Source of the DNA: an uncultured Aquimarina sp.
Lineage (GTDB): Bacteria; Bacteroidota; Bacteroidia; Flavobacteriales; Flavobacteriaceae
Direction of reading: 5' to 3'
NCBI GenBank assembly: GCA_947502885.1
Contig: CANNBP010000007.1
Coordinates: 1-64,000 of the forward strand
DNA length: 64,000 nt
Positions 38,901 through 46,925 of the stretch are shown in pieces (the first letter of the stretch is position 1; the number at the start of each line of letters is the position of its first letter). Below the pieces are notes generated by a model. The model saw only the letters and a list, made by a program, of their open reading frames with translations, was not told the origin of the DNA and ran no database searches. The position numbers were made by a program, and so were the translations under genes.

Positions 38901-39221
38901 GACCGATGGAGCAGAAGGAGTTGACGGTTTGTCTTCATCGATTAATCCATCACAATCATTATCAATTCCGTCGCAAATTTCTGGAGCACCGGGATAAACT
39001 GCTGCGCTATTATCATTACAATCTAAGTTGTTGTTTATAAATCCCGGTTGAGGTGTTAGAGAAACATCGGCAATAAGATTACTGTTTCTTCCGTATCCAT
39101 CTCCATCAGCATCTCGGTAGTATTTTGGTTTATCACCATCACCTCCAGGGAGTATGATTTGTCCAAATGTAGAACCTGAAATTAGGACTACAAAAAGGTA
39201 TATTATATATTTTGTTTTCAT
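32958..39221 (-). CDS. Giant RHS protein with MopE/Ig-like repeats and papain/NlpC-like tip
   Basis: 2087 aa. After the signal peptide (to ~21) come a calcium-type motif (DADGDGYG, then CNDNSAAVYPGAPEICDGID) and seven Ig-like repeats of ~80 residues (~94-660; NNCG...TR...WYWQSSASGTS...CW). Next are three more DGDGYA/DNDGYG-type repeats, the DUF6443 segment (YYDGLGRPKQQ), RHS repeats and the core (YQYKDHLGNIRLSY, YYPFGL, YGYNGKEEQNELGL, NNPIFYVDPDG). The ~210-residue tip after the core has a Cys pair (TVCYESCWTSYMNG), GELGDIVF and EGHAVLLA. This order of Cys and His fits a papain/CHAP/NlpC-like cysteine peptidase or amidase and is inferred. It lies downstream of a second RHS-type gene and upstream of a lipoprotein. 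The protein is probably exported and surface-exposed. Confidence 0.9.
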   Translation of the reverse strand: MKTKYIIYLFVVLISGSTFGQIILPGGDGDKPKYYRDADGDGYGRNSNLIADVSLTPQPGFINNNLDCNDNSAAVYPGAPEICDGIDNDCDGLIDEDKPSTPSAPSVSNNCGSSTLTRGNPPGGMIWYWQSSSSGTSTSNSATSITRTSGSTYYLRARNSSSGCWSTARTVNYSIKSIPGAPPTPQITNRCGYTQLTQTLIASGSITAYWQSSASGTSKANSETTIKRTSGNRYYLRYFNSSTGCWGTTRTINYSINIAPSTPTSPSVSNQCGQSILTRSNPPSGIIWYWQSSAGGTSTANSSSAITRTSGSIYYLRARNNSTGCWSTARTVSYSIRSTPSQPAAADVLNGCGSSILSRGNPPSGVTWYWQSSASGTSTGNASVSITRTSGSIYFLRARNNSTGCWSTARKVSYEFKEAPASPTLPSVTNNCGNSVLTRTSPPNGITWYWQSSASGTSTSNASSSVTRTSGNTYYLRAYKASTACWSSSRVVNYTIKAVPATPTLPAITKHCGSTVLTRNNPPTGTTWYWQSSASGTSTSNSSASVTLTSGTNYYLRAKNNASGCWSATRTIPYTINVIPPIPVTPTITNNCGNTVLTRETVLNVFTAYWQSSATGTSTENSREAITLTTGTTYYLRLRDNTSGCWGNARVINYTVTPLVDWYLDADGDGYAVSTITQCGSPGAGYVQTTLPLGDCDDTNPSIHPQTIWYADSDNDGYGNPNVTKTQCTQPSGYVTNNNDCNDTDSSLNPTTVWYADNDNDGFGDPNTTQTQCTQPQDYVSNADDLCPSESGPDRGCLETPYQNVTLSQNENYIYTRTYQKALSSPGAIQNQSDVIEGVTYYDGLGRPKQQVAIKQSPQLGDITTHTEYDVIGRQALGFLPTEIANNQGAFYTAIKPNIEGRYNTSRYDHTTNPYSQQVYENSPLNRVIEQAAPGKSWEYDPENVQLVNPQYEAMPQWYFGYTSKQWNAQYFFDPELSQPEGGHDEEIRYNKVVLKIDANNVLTFQASGSPFSLSIQTDNEPHPLELGIIDHIKTRKTIEYLDLGNLIDGDENPTSYRLKIINNAFVLSSDTETLQEIVSLDTFITVDLNQPILKSYDEKISLNHTIKMQYHTNAANEVINFDVTGTGVNTTLVKTNFYPAHVLFKNITKDENWTPVDGNDRTTVEFTNKEGQVVLKRTFNSNGERGAPGFDFHDTYYVYDTLGNLSFVIPPKVNTTDGVDQVELDELCYQYRYDERNRLIEKKIPGKGWEYIVYNKLDQPILTQDANLKAKNQWLFTKYDAFGRVAYTGIKNVNLSRSVFQGIINDPERTVHFETRTATPQTIAGTSIYYTIEATPIVVDKVLTINYYDDYELGNLVDPNPATTPIAWNGMTATGNVKGLTTVSQIRVLGTNDWTTTTIYYDEKGRPWETITKNEYLGTTDWNLTKLDFGGKAEQNLSVHLKNGKMLITSDLFEYDHAGRLLKQTQKIDNLQEEVIVTNTYDELGQLITKETGDGLQTVDYSYNVRGWLSKINDPANLGTDLFAFGINYDKTTQGGTALYNGNISETYWKTKSVNPSPPNNPISNAYVYTYDALNRITGATDNTTHYNLSNVTYDKNGNIMSLTRKGHMNEAATSFGVMDNLTYAYNTGNKLERVSDGASLTTGFKLTGTGHPLETYIYDANGNMTIDRNKGISNITYNHLNLPEEVTVANTSNNGNITYVYDATGAKQRKIVTERSTTTTTDYASNFVYKNGVLAFFNHAEGYVEKDDDGYEYIYQYKDHLGNIRLSYKDQNKDGTITQSEIVEEKNYYPFGLQHKGYNSTVFGRRHEYGYNGKEEQNELGLEWLDFHARNYDASLGRWMNLDPLAEKFPYVSSYTSFNNNPIFYVDPDGRENLPALIWAARNMANKGIPFNQWYGGKGGWTFKKGKVPTQTVCYESCWTSYMNGADDNTMATLKTGFSTKRGGFKGRSHDTGGMKWFKEGDGTDREFVSDISKGELGDIVFMGEVGDMEGHAVLLASEITKGTTEIDGKEVNTMSFYVLTTSSDTDPGNFGGELITWIQNDDGKWTGSHGGHEFKGFGQMKNIEATEAEKKEAIALIEKVKKGN

Positions 39222-39239
39222 TTTTGTTTTTATTTCAGG

Positions 39240-42200
39240 TTAATCTCTATAGTTGTATTGGTTCTCCGAAAGGATATTCCCGTCTTGATCACGCACATAT
39301 TGTAAGCGATACAAGTCATCATATTCATAGGTCATGGTGTATCCTCTAGGATCTGTTATACGTGTTACTCCAATCAAAGGGTTATAGATGTATGTGGTTA
39401 CCTGAGCATTAGGTAAAGCTTGTCGTATGTTGTCTAATTGGCTTTCTAGTTGTTGACCATCTATGCTTTGCAATTGATCGATACTTACTGTTAAATGAGA
39501 TATAGCTTCATCATATGATGCATTTGCAATTTGCGCGACAGGGTATTTGTAGTTATATCCCCATATAGCAGATACAATTGTACCTCCTTTATCGAGGGTA
39601 GGATTTGGATTACCCGGGGTTGTGATTCCGTCTTTGGTAATTTTAAAATATTGTAATAGATTACCTCGGTTATCATATTGATCATATTTGGTAACTCCGC
39701 GTAAAGGTTCGGTACCAGACGCTACTAATTTTTTAGAAGGTTTATATATTTTATGATTGGTGTTTTGTGAAGTTATTTCGGTATAATCTACCTTAGATTG
39801 CCCAATAATAGTACCGTCTCTTTTGGTAATTGTGGCAACAACCGGAGTAAGAATGTTTTCTGCTGCCATTTCGGCTGCTCCTCCACTAGACATATCATAA
39901 GGATACAACTGTTCGGTTTCTAGTACTTGATTCTCACTATTAGTTGTGATTGACTTTTTAAGCTGATGTTTAGAGTCGTACGTAAAATTTTGAGTTGTGG
40001 ATACTTCTTCAGGAAAATATTGTTTACTTATTTTTTCTGTAATCAAATGGCGTTTGTCTAACTCTTGATAGGTAGATAATTTATAATAGTTAAAGACATT
40101 GTAATTATCAGGATAATAGTAACAATTTCCCTCTTTTTTGATCTTATATGCAATTTTTACACTTTTTGGGTAATTAGGATTTGCAGAGGAACCAATTATC
40201 TTAGTATAATGATTGGTTTCGTCTGTAACCTTAGCGTAGCTTTCGTTTCTTTCTTGATAAGAAAAGATATCTTGCTTAACTACTCTACCTACATCTTTAT
40301 CTTCTCCCTTAGGAACAAAAGGATAATCTACAGAAAGATCGATGATATCTCCACCAAAATAGGTAGTGGTATATCCATTTGGGTAGTCGTAAGTAACAAT
40401 ATCTCCACCACCATAGATATCTTGTTCGGGACCGATATAGGTTAGAATACTATTAGAATCAGGGTCAAGACGTAAACAACCGGGCATATTACAATCTGAA
40501 AGATCACTGCCCAATACTTTTCTTTGTTTAGAAGAAGATTCTCTAACTTGAGCATAGATTACTGGAATCCCCTGATTAAGGTTGATAGGGTTATAGGTTT
40601 TACTGGTATAGTTTACTCGATTAAAATATTTGAATACAAATTGATTTAATAATCCACAGCAGTTTTCTATAACATGGTTGTATGCCCAAATGGCTTTTTG
40701 CACTTCGTATCCAGAAGAAAAACCATCTTGATCTATGTATTCGTATAATTTAGAGGTGGTTTGTGAATTATCTCCTGTAAAGTGAGTGACTTTATGCACT
40801 CGAATACCTCCAACCATTTTATTGGTAAATTCGGGAGTGGTTCCACCATTGTCAATGGGTTTGTAAAAACGCACTTTGATTTCTCCAGAAACGGGTTCGT
40901 GATTCGAATTGGTCCAAACTTTAAATTCATAGGTTCCTGCAGGAATTTTAATTTGCCCATTACTACTGTCTCTTTTAGTTATAGGAGTAGTTGGACTTCC
41001 AGAAATATCACCGTCATCAATAACATCATGTAATCTGGGGCAGAATTCTGGTATGGGGTCGTTGCCAATAGCTCTAAGGTGATTGGCGTAATCTCCATAT
41101 GAAGTTGCAGAATTAGTACTTACATCACAAGCATCCTTTTTGGTAATAGATACGCCCGAGAATGAAGCTGGTAAAGCTGTAAGACTATGCCTAATATCTG
41201 CAACCACGGTTTGATTAAAGGTATACGTATATTTTCTTTCTTTGTAGCCAGATCCCGGAGTTTGATCTGATTCGAATTCGAGATGGATTTGCCAATTAGG
41301 GCTAAAACTTTGCCCACTATCCAATACATCATCATAAGGTGTTTTAGCCGTATTTTGTTCGTATTCTATTTGCGAATATCCTTTTGTAGGATATGTGATT
41401 TTGTATAATGCACCGGCTCTTGTATGAGCAAAACTAGCACGTTTATCCGCTTCGTATGAAGTACCTGCAATATTAACTCCATATTGATTATTAACTCCAT
41501 TATAAAAGCCCCATAAATCTTGTTTAAATGCATTAGAGTTTTCTGAGTTTACAAAAGCAGGAACAGTAGTTTTGTTATAATAATCAAAGTTGTAATAATG
41601 ATCTCCGTTTCGGGTAATACTCATTAATAGATCTCTTGCTCCCTCGTATGTAAAACCATATTCCCACAGGTTAGAATTATTATGATTATTACGTACAGTA
41701 ATGGCATTATAGGTAATCTGGTACCCACCATCTGATTGGATAGGCGGTGTGCTTAGATTAACATTAGCAACAGAAGAACTGATTTGACTTAAGATTTTTC
41801 TGGTAATCTTTGTTTTAGAAAAACCATCGTTGTATGTCGATAATGGAGTAGGTTGTGGTGATCCACATTGTATTTGTAAGCTATTTGTCGCTCCAGAAGC
41901 AAAATGATCATAGCTATAGTAGGTGCTGGATAGGTATGAGAATGTGATTTCTTCTAGATTAGGAAAAATGACCTTACTAAGGTGCCAGCTGGATGTGTAT
42001 TTTGTAAAAGAATCATTAAAAACCGTCCAATTGCTACCAATAGCAGTAGGTTCGTTGTATTCTTCATCTTCAAATATATATTGTATACCATTATCATCGG
42101 TAACTTCAAATTTTTCTAACTCATTAGCATTTTTCCAGGTTAGATGTACCAAATGATTATGTTCAGACAAGTATACAGGGTTTTTATCTAATCCAATTTT

Positions 42201-42731
42201 AAAAGAAAAGCTTACTCCGTTAACGCTTACATAGTATTTGTCAGCTTCTCCATCAATATTTCCGTTGGATAATTCTTCGGCTATACCTCTGGTCATTGTA
42301 CCATTTGTAAAATAAGGGTCTAAAAGCCTTTGTCTTTCTCCGCTAGCACCATAGTACCCTTTCGGGTGTTCATCTGGGATACCTCTTACTTCACGAGTTA
42401 CGACTCCTCCGGCTTGTAAATTCCAACCCAAACCGGTAAGAGAAGGTTTGTCTTCATAAATTAAACCTTTAAAATTATAAGAAAGCGAAATTGGCCAGGA
42501 GTACCCATTAAGATTAAGGGAATATAAGGGTACAGGAAAACTCATTTGGCCTGTACTTAAATTTACGGGTATGTTTCCATACGTTCCTAAACGTCCTGCT
42601 TCTGGAGAAACCGGAAACGAAAATAGGTTTACATCTTTTTCTTCTCCTGAGGTACCTCCAGTATTGTCATCTTGAGCAAATGAACAAAACCCTAACAGTA
42701 AGGCAAGGAAGATTAACTTTTTTTGAATCAT
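39240..42731 (-). CDS. RHS/SpvB-like secreted protein, partner of the giant RHS
   Basis: 1163 aa from the ATG at 42731 (MIQKKLIFLALLLGFCSFAQ, a clear signal peptide). The frame reaches 42770, but those 13 residues are not signal-like. The N-terminal ~120 residues carry FSFPVSPEAGRLGTYGNIPV, LSYNFKG and GLGWNLQAGGVVTREVRG, typical of the Bacteroidetes proteins that sit next to DUF6443 RHS genes. The C-terminus ends with one YD repeat (YEYDDLYRLQYVRDQDGNIL) and no core or tip. It lies 18 bases before the giant RHS gene and is surely co-transcribed. It probably forms part of the same surface shell; a carrier role is inference. Confidence 0.88.
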   Translation of the reverse strand: MIQKKLIFLALLLGFCSFAQDDNTGGTSGEEKDVNLFSFPVSPEAGRLGTYGNIPVNLSTGQMSFPVPLYSLNLNGYSWPISLSYNFKGLIYEDKPSLTGLGWNLQAGGVVTREVRGIPDEHPKGYYGASGERQRLLDPYFTNGTMTRGIAEELSNGNIDGEADKYYVSVNGVSFSFKIGLDKNPVYLSEHNHLVHLTWKNANELEKFEVTDDNGIQYIFEDEEYNEPTAIGSNWTVFNDSFTKYTSSWHLSKVIFPNLEEITFSYLSSTYYSYDHFASGATNSLQIQCGSPQPTPLSTYNDGFSKTKITRKILSQISSSVANVNLSTPPIQSDGGYQITYNAITVRNNHNNSNLWEYGFTYEGARDLLMSITRNGDHYYNFDYYNKTTVPAFVNSENSNAFKQDLWGFYNGVNNQYGVNIAGTSYEADKRASFAHTRAGALYKITYPTKGYSQIEYEQNTAKTPYDDVLDSGQSFSPNWQIHLEFESDQTPGSGYKERKYTYTFNQTVVADIRHSLTALPASFSGVSITKKDACDVSTNSATSYGDYANHLRAIGNDPIPEFCPRLHDVIDDGDISGSPTTPITKRDSSNGQIKIPAGTYEFKVWTNSNHEPVSGEIKVRFYKPIDNGGTTPEFTNKMVGGIRVHKVTHFTGDNSQTTSKLYEYIDQDGFSSGYEVQKAIWAYNHVIENCCGLLNQFVFKYFNRVNYTSKTYNPINLNQGIPVIYAQVRESSSKQRKVLGSDLSDCNMPGCLRLDPDSNSILTYIGPEQDIYGGGDIVTYDYPNGYTTTYFGGDIIDLSVDYPFVPKGEDKDVGRVVKQDIFSYQERNESYAKVTDETNHYTKIIGSSANPNYPKSVKIAYKIKKEGNCYYYPDNYNVFNYYKLSTYQELDKRHLITEKISKQYFPEEVSTTQNFTYDSKHQLKKSITTNSENQVLETEQLYPYDMSSGGAAEMAAENILTPVVATITKRDGTIIGQSKVDYTEITSQNTNHKIYKPSKKLVASGTEPLRGVTKYDQYDNRGNLLQYFKITKDGITTPGNPNPTLDKGGTIVSAIWGYNYKYPVAQIANASYDEAISHLTVSIDQLQSIDGQQLESQLDNIRQALPNAQVTTYIYNPLIGVTRITDPRGYTMTYEYDDLYRLQYVRDQDGNILSENQYNYRD

Positions 42732-42923
42732 GCGTGTGTATTTAATAGAAAAAATTAGTGTACTACACACTCATATTCCATAAAAGCTGAAATGTTACTA
42801 TTGGGAATTTATTTTTTTTAATTTTTTTTTGAAGTACTTGGAGAAAGGAGGAGTGGGGATGATTTAGGAATATGCTCAAAAGTCATTAAGTTGAGCCACC
42901 CTTTATTGTAAAAAAAGGAAAAC

Positions 42924-45659
42924 TTAGGATCTATAGCTTAAAAGCTTAATTCTGCGTATAATTACTAATACTAGTATACTAAATATGGCAAGACCTAAAT
43001 ATAGAAATAGTGTAGAGTTTGATTGAGGTAATAAGACGCCGGTGTCACCAATAAGAATTAAAGGAGCCCAATAATAGGGAGAAGCTTCGGCATCAGAGTT
43101 TGATTTTAGATAGTTTAATTTTGCCATTCTTAACGCTTCAGACTTTGTTTTTCCTTGACTTAGGTTTCTATAAAAGTCAGAGATAATATGAGTGGTGGTT
43201 TTGTCATTAGTGTTCCATAAAGAAGGAATTACAGTTTTAGCACCTGATTTAAAAAAACCTCTAGCAAGACTCATGACTCCTTCTCCACGACGTACTTCTC
43301 CGATAGACGTATTACAAGCACTTAATAATACAAGATCTGCATTGTTTTCTATGGTATTAAGTTCGAAGTGAGCTAGCTTTTTGTTTCTAAAAGCAATCCA
43401 AGGCGCTATAGAGTCAGAAGCGTCTGCATGGGTGGCTAAATGCAAAATCTTGTACTGAGCTACTTGTTCTTTAAAATTAGCTATAGTTGCTTTGTCCTTT
43501 AATAATAGTGAACCATTATAATAAGAGTTTGCAATTTTGATTTCATTTTCGCTTTTGGATAAAGTGGGTAGATCATCCTTAAACTGTACCGGAGCGACTC
43601 CTAAAAAATCAAATCGGGCATTTCGTGAGATGCTCTGGTTTTCTTTTTGAAAGGATAATGAATAGGCATAATTAATTTCGCAATCTTCTATCAAATATCT
43701 ACCAGAGTTAACATTGGTGACTAGAGCTTCAAAAGGTATGAAACCAAGTATGTGATCCGTAATAATGGTTATCTTTTTGTTTTTAAGCTCGTTTTGTATT
43801 TCTTTTGGAAATAAGGTGTTGTATAAGTTATGTGCAACTTTTTTGTATTGTAGAATGTCTTTTGAGGTCTTAAATGGGTGATTTAATTTCTTTCTTAGAC
43901 TTTCAATATCATCTAAAAATGTAGGAATGCTGTCGATTTTAAAAAGTAACTTTTGCTGATTTGTTAGTACCATGCCATAAGTTTCTGGGTCTACCTCTGC
44001 CACTCTTTCTGCCATATTGTATTGGATAATCACCTCATTAGGCTGAAGCCTGATTTCTTGAAGCGATATTACTTTTGGTAAGGCATATGTTGTAAAATAT
44101 TCTGGATATATTGTGGCTAGAGAATCTTTAAACTTATTTAGTTTAGCTTCTACCGAGAGAATCTTTTTTTGAATAGAATCTTTTGCTTCAAAAGTTTTAT
44201 ATACAGATTTAAGATAAATTATTTTGTCATATAATTTTTTTTCTTTCCCCAATATGTTATGAGGTATGTTTGATTTGTCCTTAGTGATATCCTGAAGTAA
44301 TAATAGCGCTTTATTTTTTTCCATAAAATAAAAAGCGTCTTCATGTTTTTTTAGTTGAAAACAAGCTTCTAGACTAAGAATATAAATTTCTGAGGCTAAG
44401 CTTCTCCATAATAATTTAGAGCTCTTAGATAAATTTTCGGTCATTAGTTGATCAACTAATTGATCACAGACATATGCAGTTTTAATTGCCTCTGACAAAT
44501 AAGAAGGATTGTTTTCTTGAATGCCTATGGCTAACCAGGTTTTTAATTTTCGTTTGAGTACTTCTAAAAAATCTGCTTTTTCTGTTACCCTATCTAAATC
44601 TTCTTTATTAGGCAACCAGTAAATTGATGGGATTTCTTTATTAAAATAAGAAGCAAAAGTATTTCTAAATTGATTTTGGGCTCTCCAGTAATTCTTATAA
44701 TACAGATCTTTAATGCCCATTCCAAAATAGATTTTATACTTAAGTGTTGGTAAATAATGAGAGTGTTGTAAAGCTTGATTAAAAAAATTTTGAGAAACGG
44801 TACTGTCTATTTTTATATGCGCAAACCCTAAGTTGGTCAATACTAAGGGGATTTTATCTACATTGTTAATTTCTTTTAGTAAGGTAAGCGCATTAGTATA
44901 AGATTGAATACAAAGTTTTAAATTCTGGGTAGCAACTCCTTCGTAGTATAAGTTGCCAAGAACATTATTGATAATATAAGAGGTATACTTATCAGGATTG
45001 TTCTGTTTTTGAAGAAGACTATCTGCTTTTTTTAAATGCTCAATAGCTTTTTTTGCACTTTTTGCAGAACGGATATACCTATAGGTTTGCGCAATATTGA
45101 TATGGTTATAGATTAAATGCCCTTTTTTAATCTCGTTTTCATTATAGTAATCTGTAGCTCTTAATTGATATTCGACAGCCTTGTAATAGTCCCCAAGATC
45201 TTCATAACATTCTCCTATTACCTTATACGCCCTGCCTTTTAGATAATTGTTATTGTCTATGGTAAGTAGTTTTTCAAAATATTCTATAGCAATACTGTAG
45301 TTGTTATAGCGCTTATTGTATATGGCATAATTATAACAACTTTTTTTTAAAAGTTTAGAATCAAAAGGAGTAGCTTTTTTCCTTGAATCATAGGCTATTT
45401 TTATAATTTTAATTGCTTCTTCCCATTTTTGTTCTTTATGGATCCATTTGGCCAATTGGTGAGCATCATACCCTAATTGTGTATAGTTGGTGTTACTTTT
45501 TAAGTGATCGAGTTGCTGATAATAAAGAGATAGTTTTTTATAATCGCTTCCAGAAAGTTGATGGATAGAGTCTAATCGAACGGATATTCCTTGGCTTCGG
45601 CATAGCGAAACCAAGGATATAGTTATGAATATGAATATTATTTTTGTTCGATTAATCAA
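42924..45659 (-). CDS. TPR protein with C-terminal CHAT protease domain
   Basis: 911 aa. Signal-like N-terminus, then TPR repeats over ~50-460 and a linker. A CHAT domain covers ~600-880, with His near 743 in LHLATHADASDS and Cys near 782 in LVLLSACNTSIGEVRRGEG, followed by MSLARGFFKSGAKTVIPSLW. A membrane helix near the C-terminus (LFLYLGLAIFSILVLVIIR) and a short basic tail end the protein. CHAT peptidases are caspase-like. The gene follows a lipoprotein gene by 8 bases and lies opposite an ECF sigma factor with a TPR-bearing partner, an arrangement often seen in Bacteroidetes. The substrate is unknown. Confidence 0.92.
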   Translation of the reverse strand: MINRTKIIFIFITISLVSLCRSQGISVRLDSIHQLSGSDYKKLSLYYQQLDHLKSNTNYTQLGYDAHQLAKWIHKEQKWEEAIKIIKIAYDSRKKATPFDSKLLKKSCYNYAIYNKRYNNYSIAIEYFEKLLTIDNNNYLKGRAYKVIGECYEDLGDYYKAVEYQLRATDYYNENEIKKGHLIYNHINIAQTYRYIRSAKSAKKAIEHLKKADSLLQKQNNPDKYTSYIINNVLGNLYYEGVATQNLKLCIQSYTNALTLLKEINNVDKIPLVLTNLGFAHIKIDSTVSQNFFNQALQHSHYLPTLKYKIYFGMGIKDLYYKNYWRAQNQFRNTFASYFNKEIPSIYWLPNKEDLDRVTEKADFLEVLKRKLKTWLAIGIQENNPSYLSEAIKTAYVCDQLVDQLMTENLSKSSKLLWRSLASEIYILSLEACFQLKKHEDAFYFMEKNKALLLLQDITKDKSNIPHNILGKEKKLYDKIIYLKSVYKTFEAKDSIQKKILSVEAKLNKFKDSLATIYPEYFTTYALPKVISLQEIRLQPNEVIIQYNMAERVAEVDPETYGMVLTNQQKLLFKIDSIPTFLDDIESLRKKLNHPFKTSKDILQYKKVAHNLYNTLFPKEIQNELKNKKITIITDHILGFIPFEALVTNVNSGRYLIEDCEINYAYSLSFQKENQSISRNARFDFLGVAPVQFKDDLPTLSKSENEIKIANSYYNGSLLLKDKATIANFKEQVAQYKILHLATHADASDSIAPWIAFRNKKLAHFELNTIENNADLVLLSACNTSIGEVRRGEGVMSLARGFFKSGAKTVIPSLWNTNDKTTTHIISDFYRNLSQGKTKSEALRMAKLNYLKSNSDAEASPYYWAPLILIGDTGVLLPQSNSTLFLYLGLAIFSILVLVIIRRIKLLSYRS

Positions 45660-45667
45660 ATATTTAT

Positions 45668-46258
45668 TTAGTTTAAAATCAAGCTAGAGAAAGAAACAGA
45701 TTTGATTATTTTTTCGCAAGAAGGATTACTTCCTGAAACCCAGCCAATATTACTGTTAGTTAAACATTTTTCACAAACAGGATCTTCTTCGTTGTTATCA
45801 TTTAATCGATCCTTATCAGCCGGTATGGTAGCTGTGCCTTCTGTTTTAGGTATTTCTCTAAGCCCACATTTTATTGTACAATAGTTTTTAGGGATCTCAT
45901 TACAAGGGACATACCATTCGTAAATTCTTGTAGTACAATTTTTTGGCGTAGTGATAGCAAAAATTGAACTAAAACGTACTTTTCTTGCATACTCTAGATA
46001 ATCTAAATGATCCTGACTATCTGCAAAATCGGGAAATACTACAAGAATTTTTCGATAGCAAGAGGGTGCATTTTCATTTAATCTAAGATTCTTAGAGTAT
46101 ATGTTGCTATTTTTAAGTAATACATCAGCACTAATAGCATTTTCAGCAATTACATCTCCTTGTTGTTCTTGTTGGTTAATTACCTCGTCTTCTTTAGAGC
46201 AGCTTTGTATTCCAATTACAAAAACAGCTGTTAAAATTAATAAAGCGATTTTTTTCAT
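45668..46258 (-). CDS. Cysteine-rich lipoprotein upstream of the CHAT protease
   Basis: 196 aa. Signal with lipobox IQSC (Cys20) followed by SKEDEVINQ. The mature region has many cysteines: PSCYRK, KNCTTRIYEWYVPC, NYCTIKC, DPVCEKC and NPSC. These could form disulfides in the periplasm or outside. The stop lies 8 bases before the CHAT gene, so the two are one operon and the protein may be the CHAT enzyme's substrate, inhibitor or sensor (inference). No family was recognised. A TACTTTTG promoter element lies 66 bases upstream. Confidence 0.78.
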   Translation of the reverse strand: MKKIALLILTAVFVIGIQSCSKEDEVINQQEQQGDVIAENAISADVLLKNSNIYSKNLRLNENAPSCYRKILVVFPDFADSQDHLDYLEYARKVRFSSIFAITTPKNCTTRIYEWYVPCNEIPKNYCTIKCGLREIPKTEGTATIPADKDRLNDNNEEDPVCEKCLTNSNIGWVSGSNPSCEKIIKSVSFSSLILN

Positions 46259-46323
46259 TCTTAAATAGTTTTTTTGTTTTCTAATTTATTAGTATGTTTC
46301 CCAATACATAAAAATGTTACCAC

Positions 46324-46331
46324 GCAAAAGT
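46324..46331 (-). promoter_or_regulatory. Candidate -7 promoter element of the lipoprotein/CHAT operon
   Basis: Read on the minus strand, TACTTTTG matches the Bacteroidetes TAnnTTTG element. It lies in the 103-base divergent gap. No clear upstream TTG at the expected distance was seen, so support is moderate. Confidence 0.35.
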
Positions 46332-46361
46332 AAAGAAAATTAAATAGTTAAACATTTTTTA

Positions 46362-46925
46362 ATGCCTAGAGGAGACAGTCTTATAGAAGAATTAGCAGCA
46401 GGAAATAAGAAGGTAATACAAGAATTATACGCTAATGTTTTTCCAAAAATTACAAGTTTTGTACTCAAAAATAATGGAGAAGTTGCGGATGCAGAGGATG
46501 TTTTTCAGAAAGCGTTACTTCAATTTATTGGTAGGTATAAAGTAAAGTCTTTTGTAGTGAATGGTTCTTTTGAGGCTTATTTGTATACCGCATGCAAAAA
46601 TTTATGGAGAAGAGAGTTAAATAAAAAGAAAAGCATGGTAACAAAAGATCATATTGTTGAACTTGTTAGAGAAGAAGATGATATGACTATGGCAACCTTA
46701 GAACAGGAAAAATGGGAGTTGTTTCAGGAAAAACTAGCAGAAATATCAGAAAACTGTAAGAAATTACTACAGATGTTTTTTCAAAAAGTGCCTTACAAAG
46801 AAATAGTAGAGAAACTAGGGTATAACTCTGATAATGTGGTGCGTCAGCGTATATTTAATTGTAAATCACAATTAACAAAATTGATCAAAAAAGATTCAAG
46901 GTATAACGAAATAAAGAATTTATGA
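46362..46925 (+). CDS. ECF-type RNA polymerase sigma factor
   Basis: 187 aa. Region 2 runs from the N-terminus to ~95 (DAEDVFQKALLQFI, then YLYTACKNLWRRELNKK). Region 4 lies at ~120-180 (LAEISENCKKLLQMFFQKVP, YKEIVEKLGYNSDNVVRQRI). It lacks extra domains. It overlaps the following anti-sigma-like gene by ATGA, so the two are translationally coupled. It is divergent from the lipoprotein/CHAT operon, which is its most likely target by analogy with similar loci. The target promoter motif cannot be deduced here. Confidence 0.92.
   Translation: MPRGDSLIEELAAGNKKVIQELYANVFPKITSFVLKNNGEVADAEDVFQKALLQFIGRYKVKSFVVNGSFEAYLYTACKNLWRRELNKKKSMVTKDHIVELVREEDDMTMATLEQEKWELFQEKLAEISENCKKLLQMFFQKVPYKEIVEKLGYNSDNVVRQRIFNCKSQLTKLIKKDSRYNEIKNL

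Noticed and set aside
32958..39221. RHS proteins as type VI secretion effectors
   Set aside because: They carry Sec signal peptides and no PAAR or VgrG; no T6SS genes are present.
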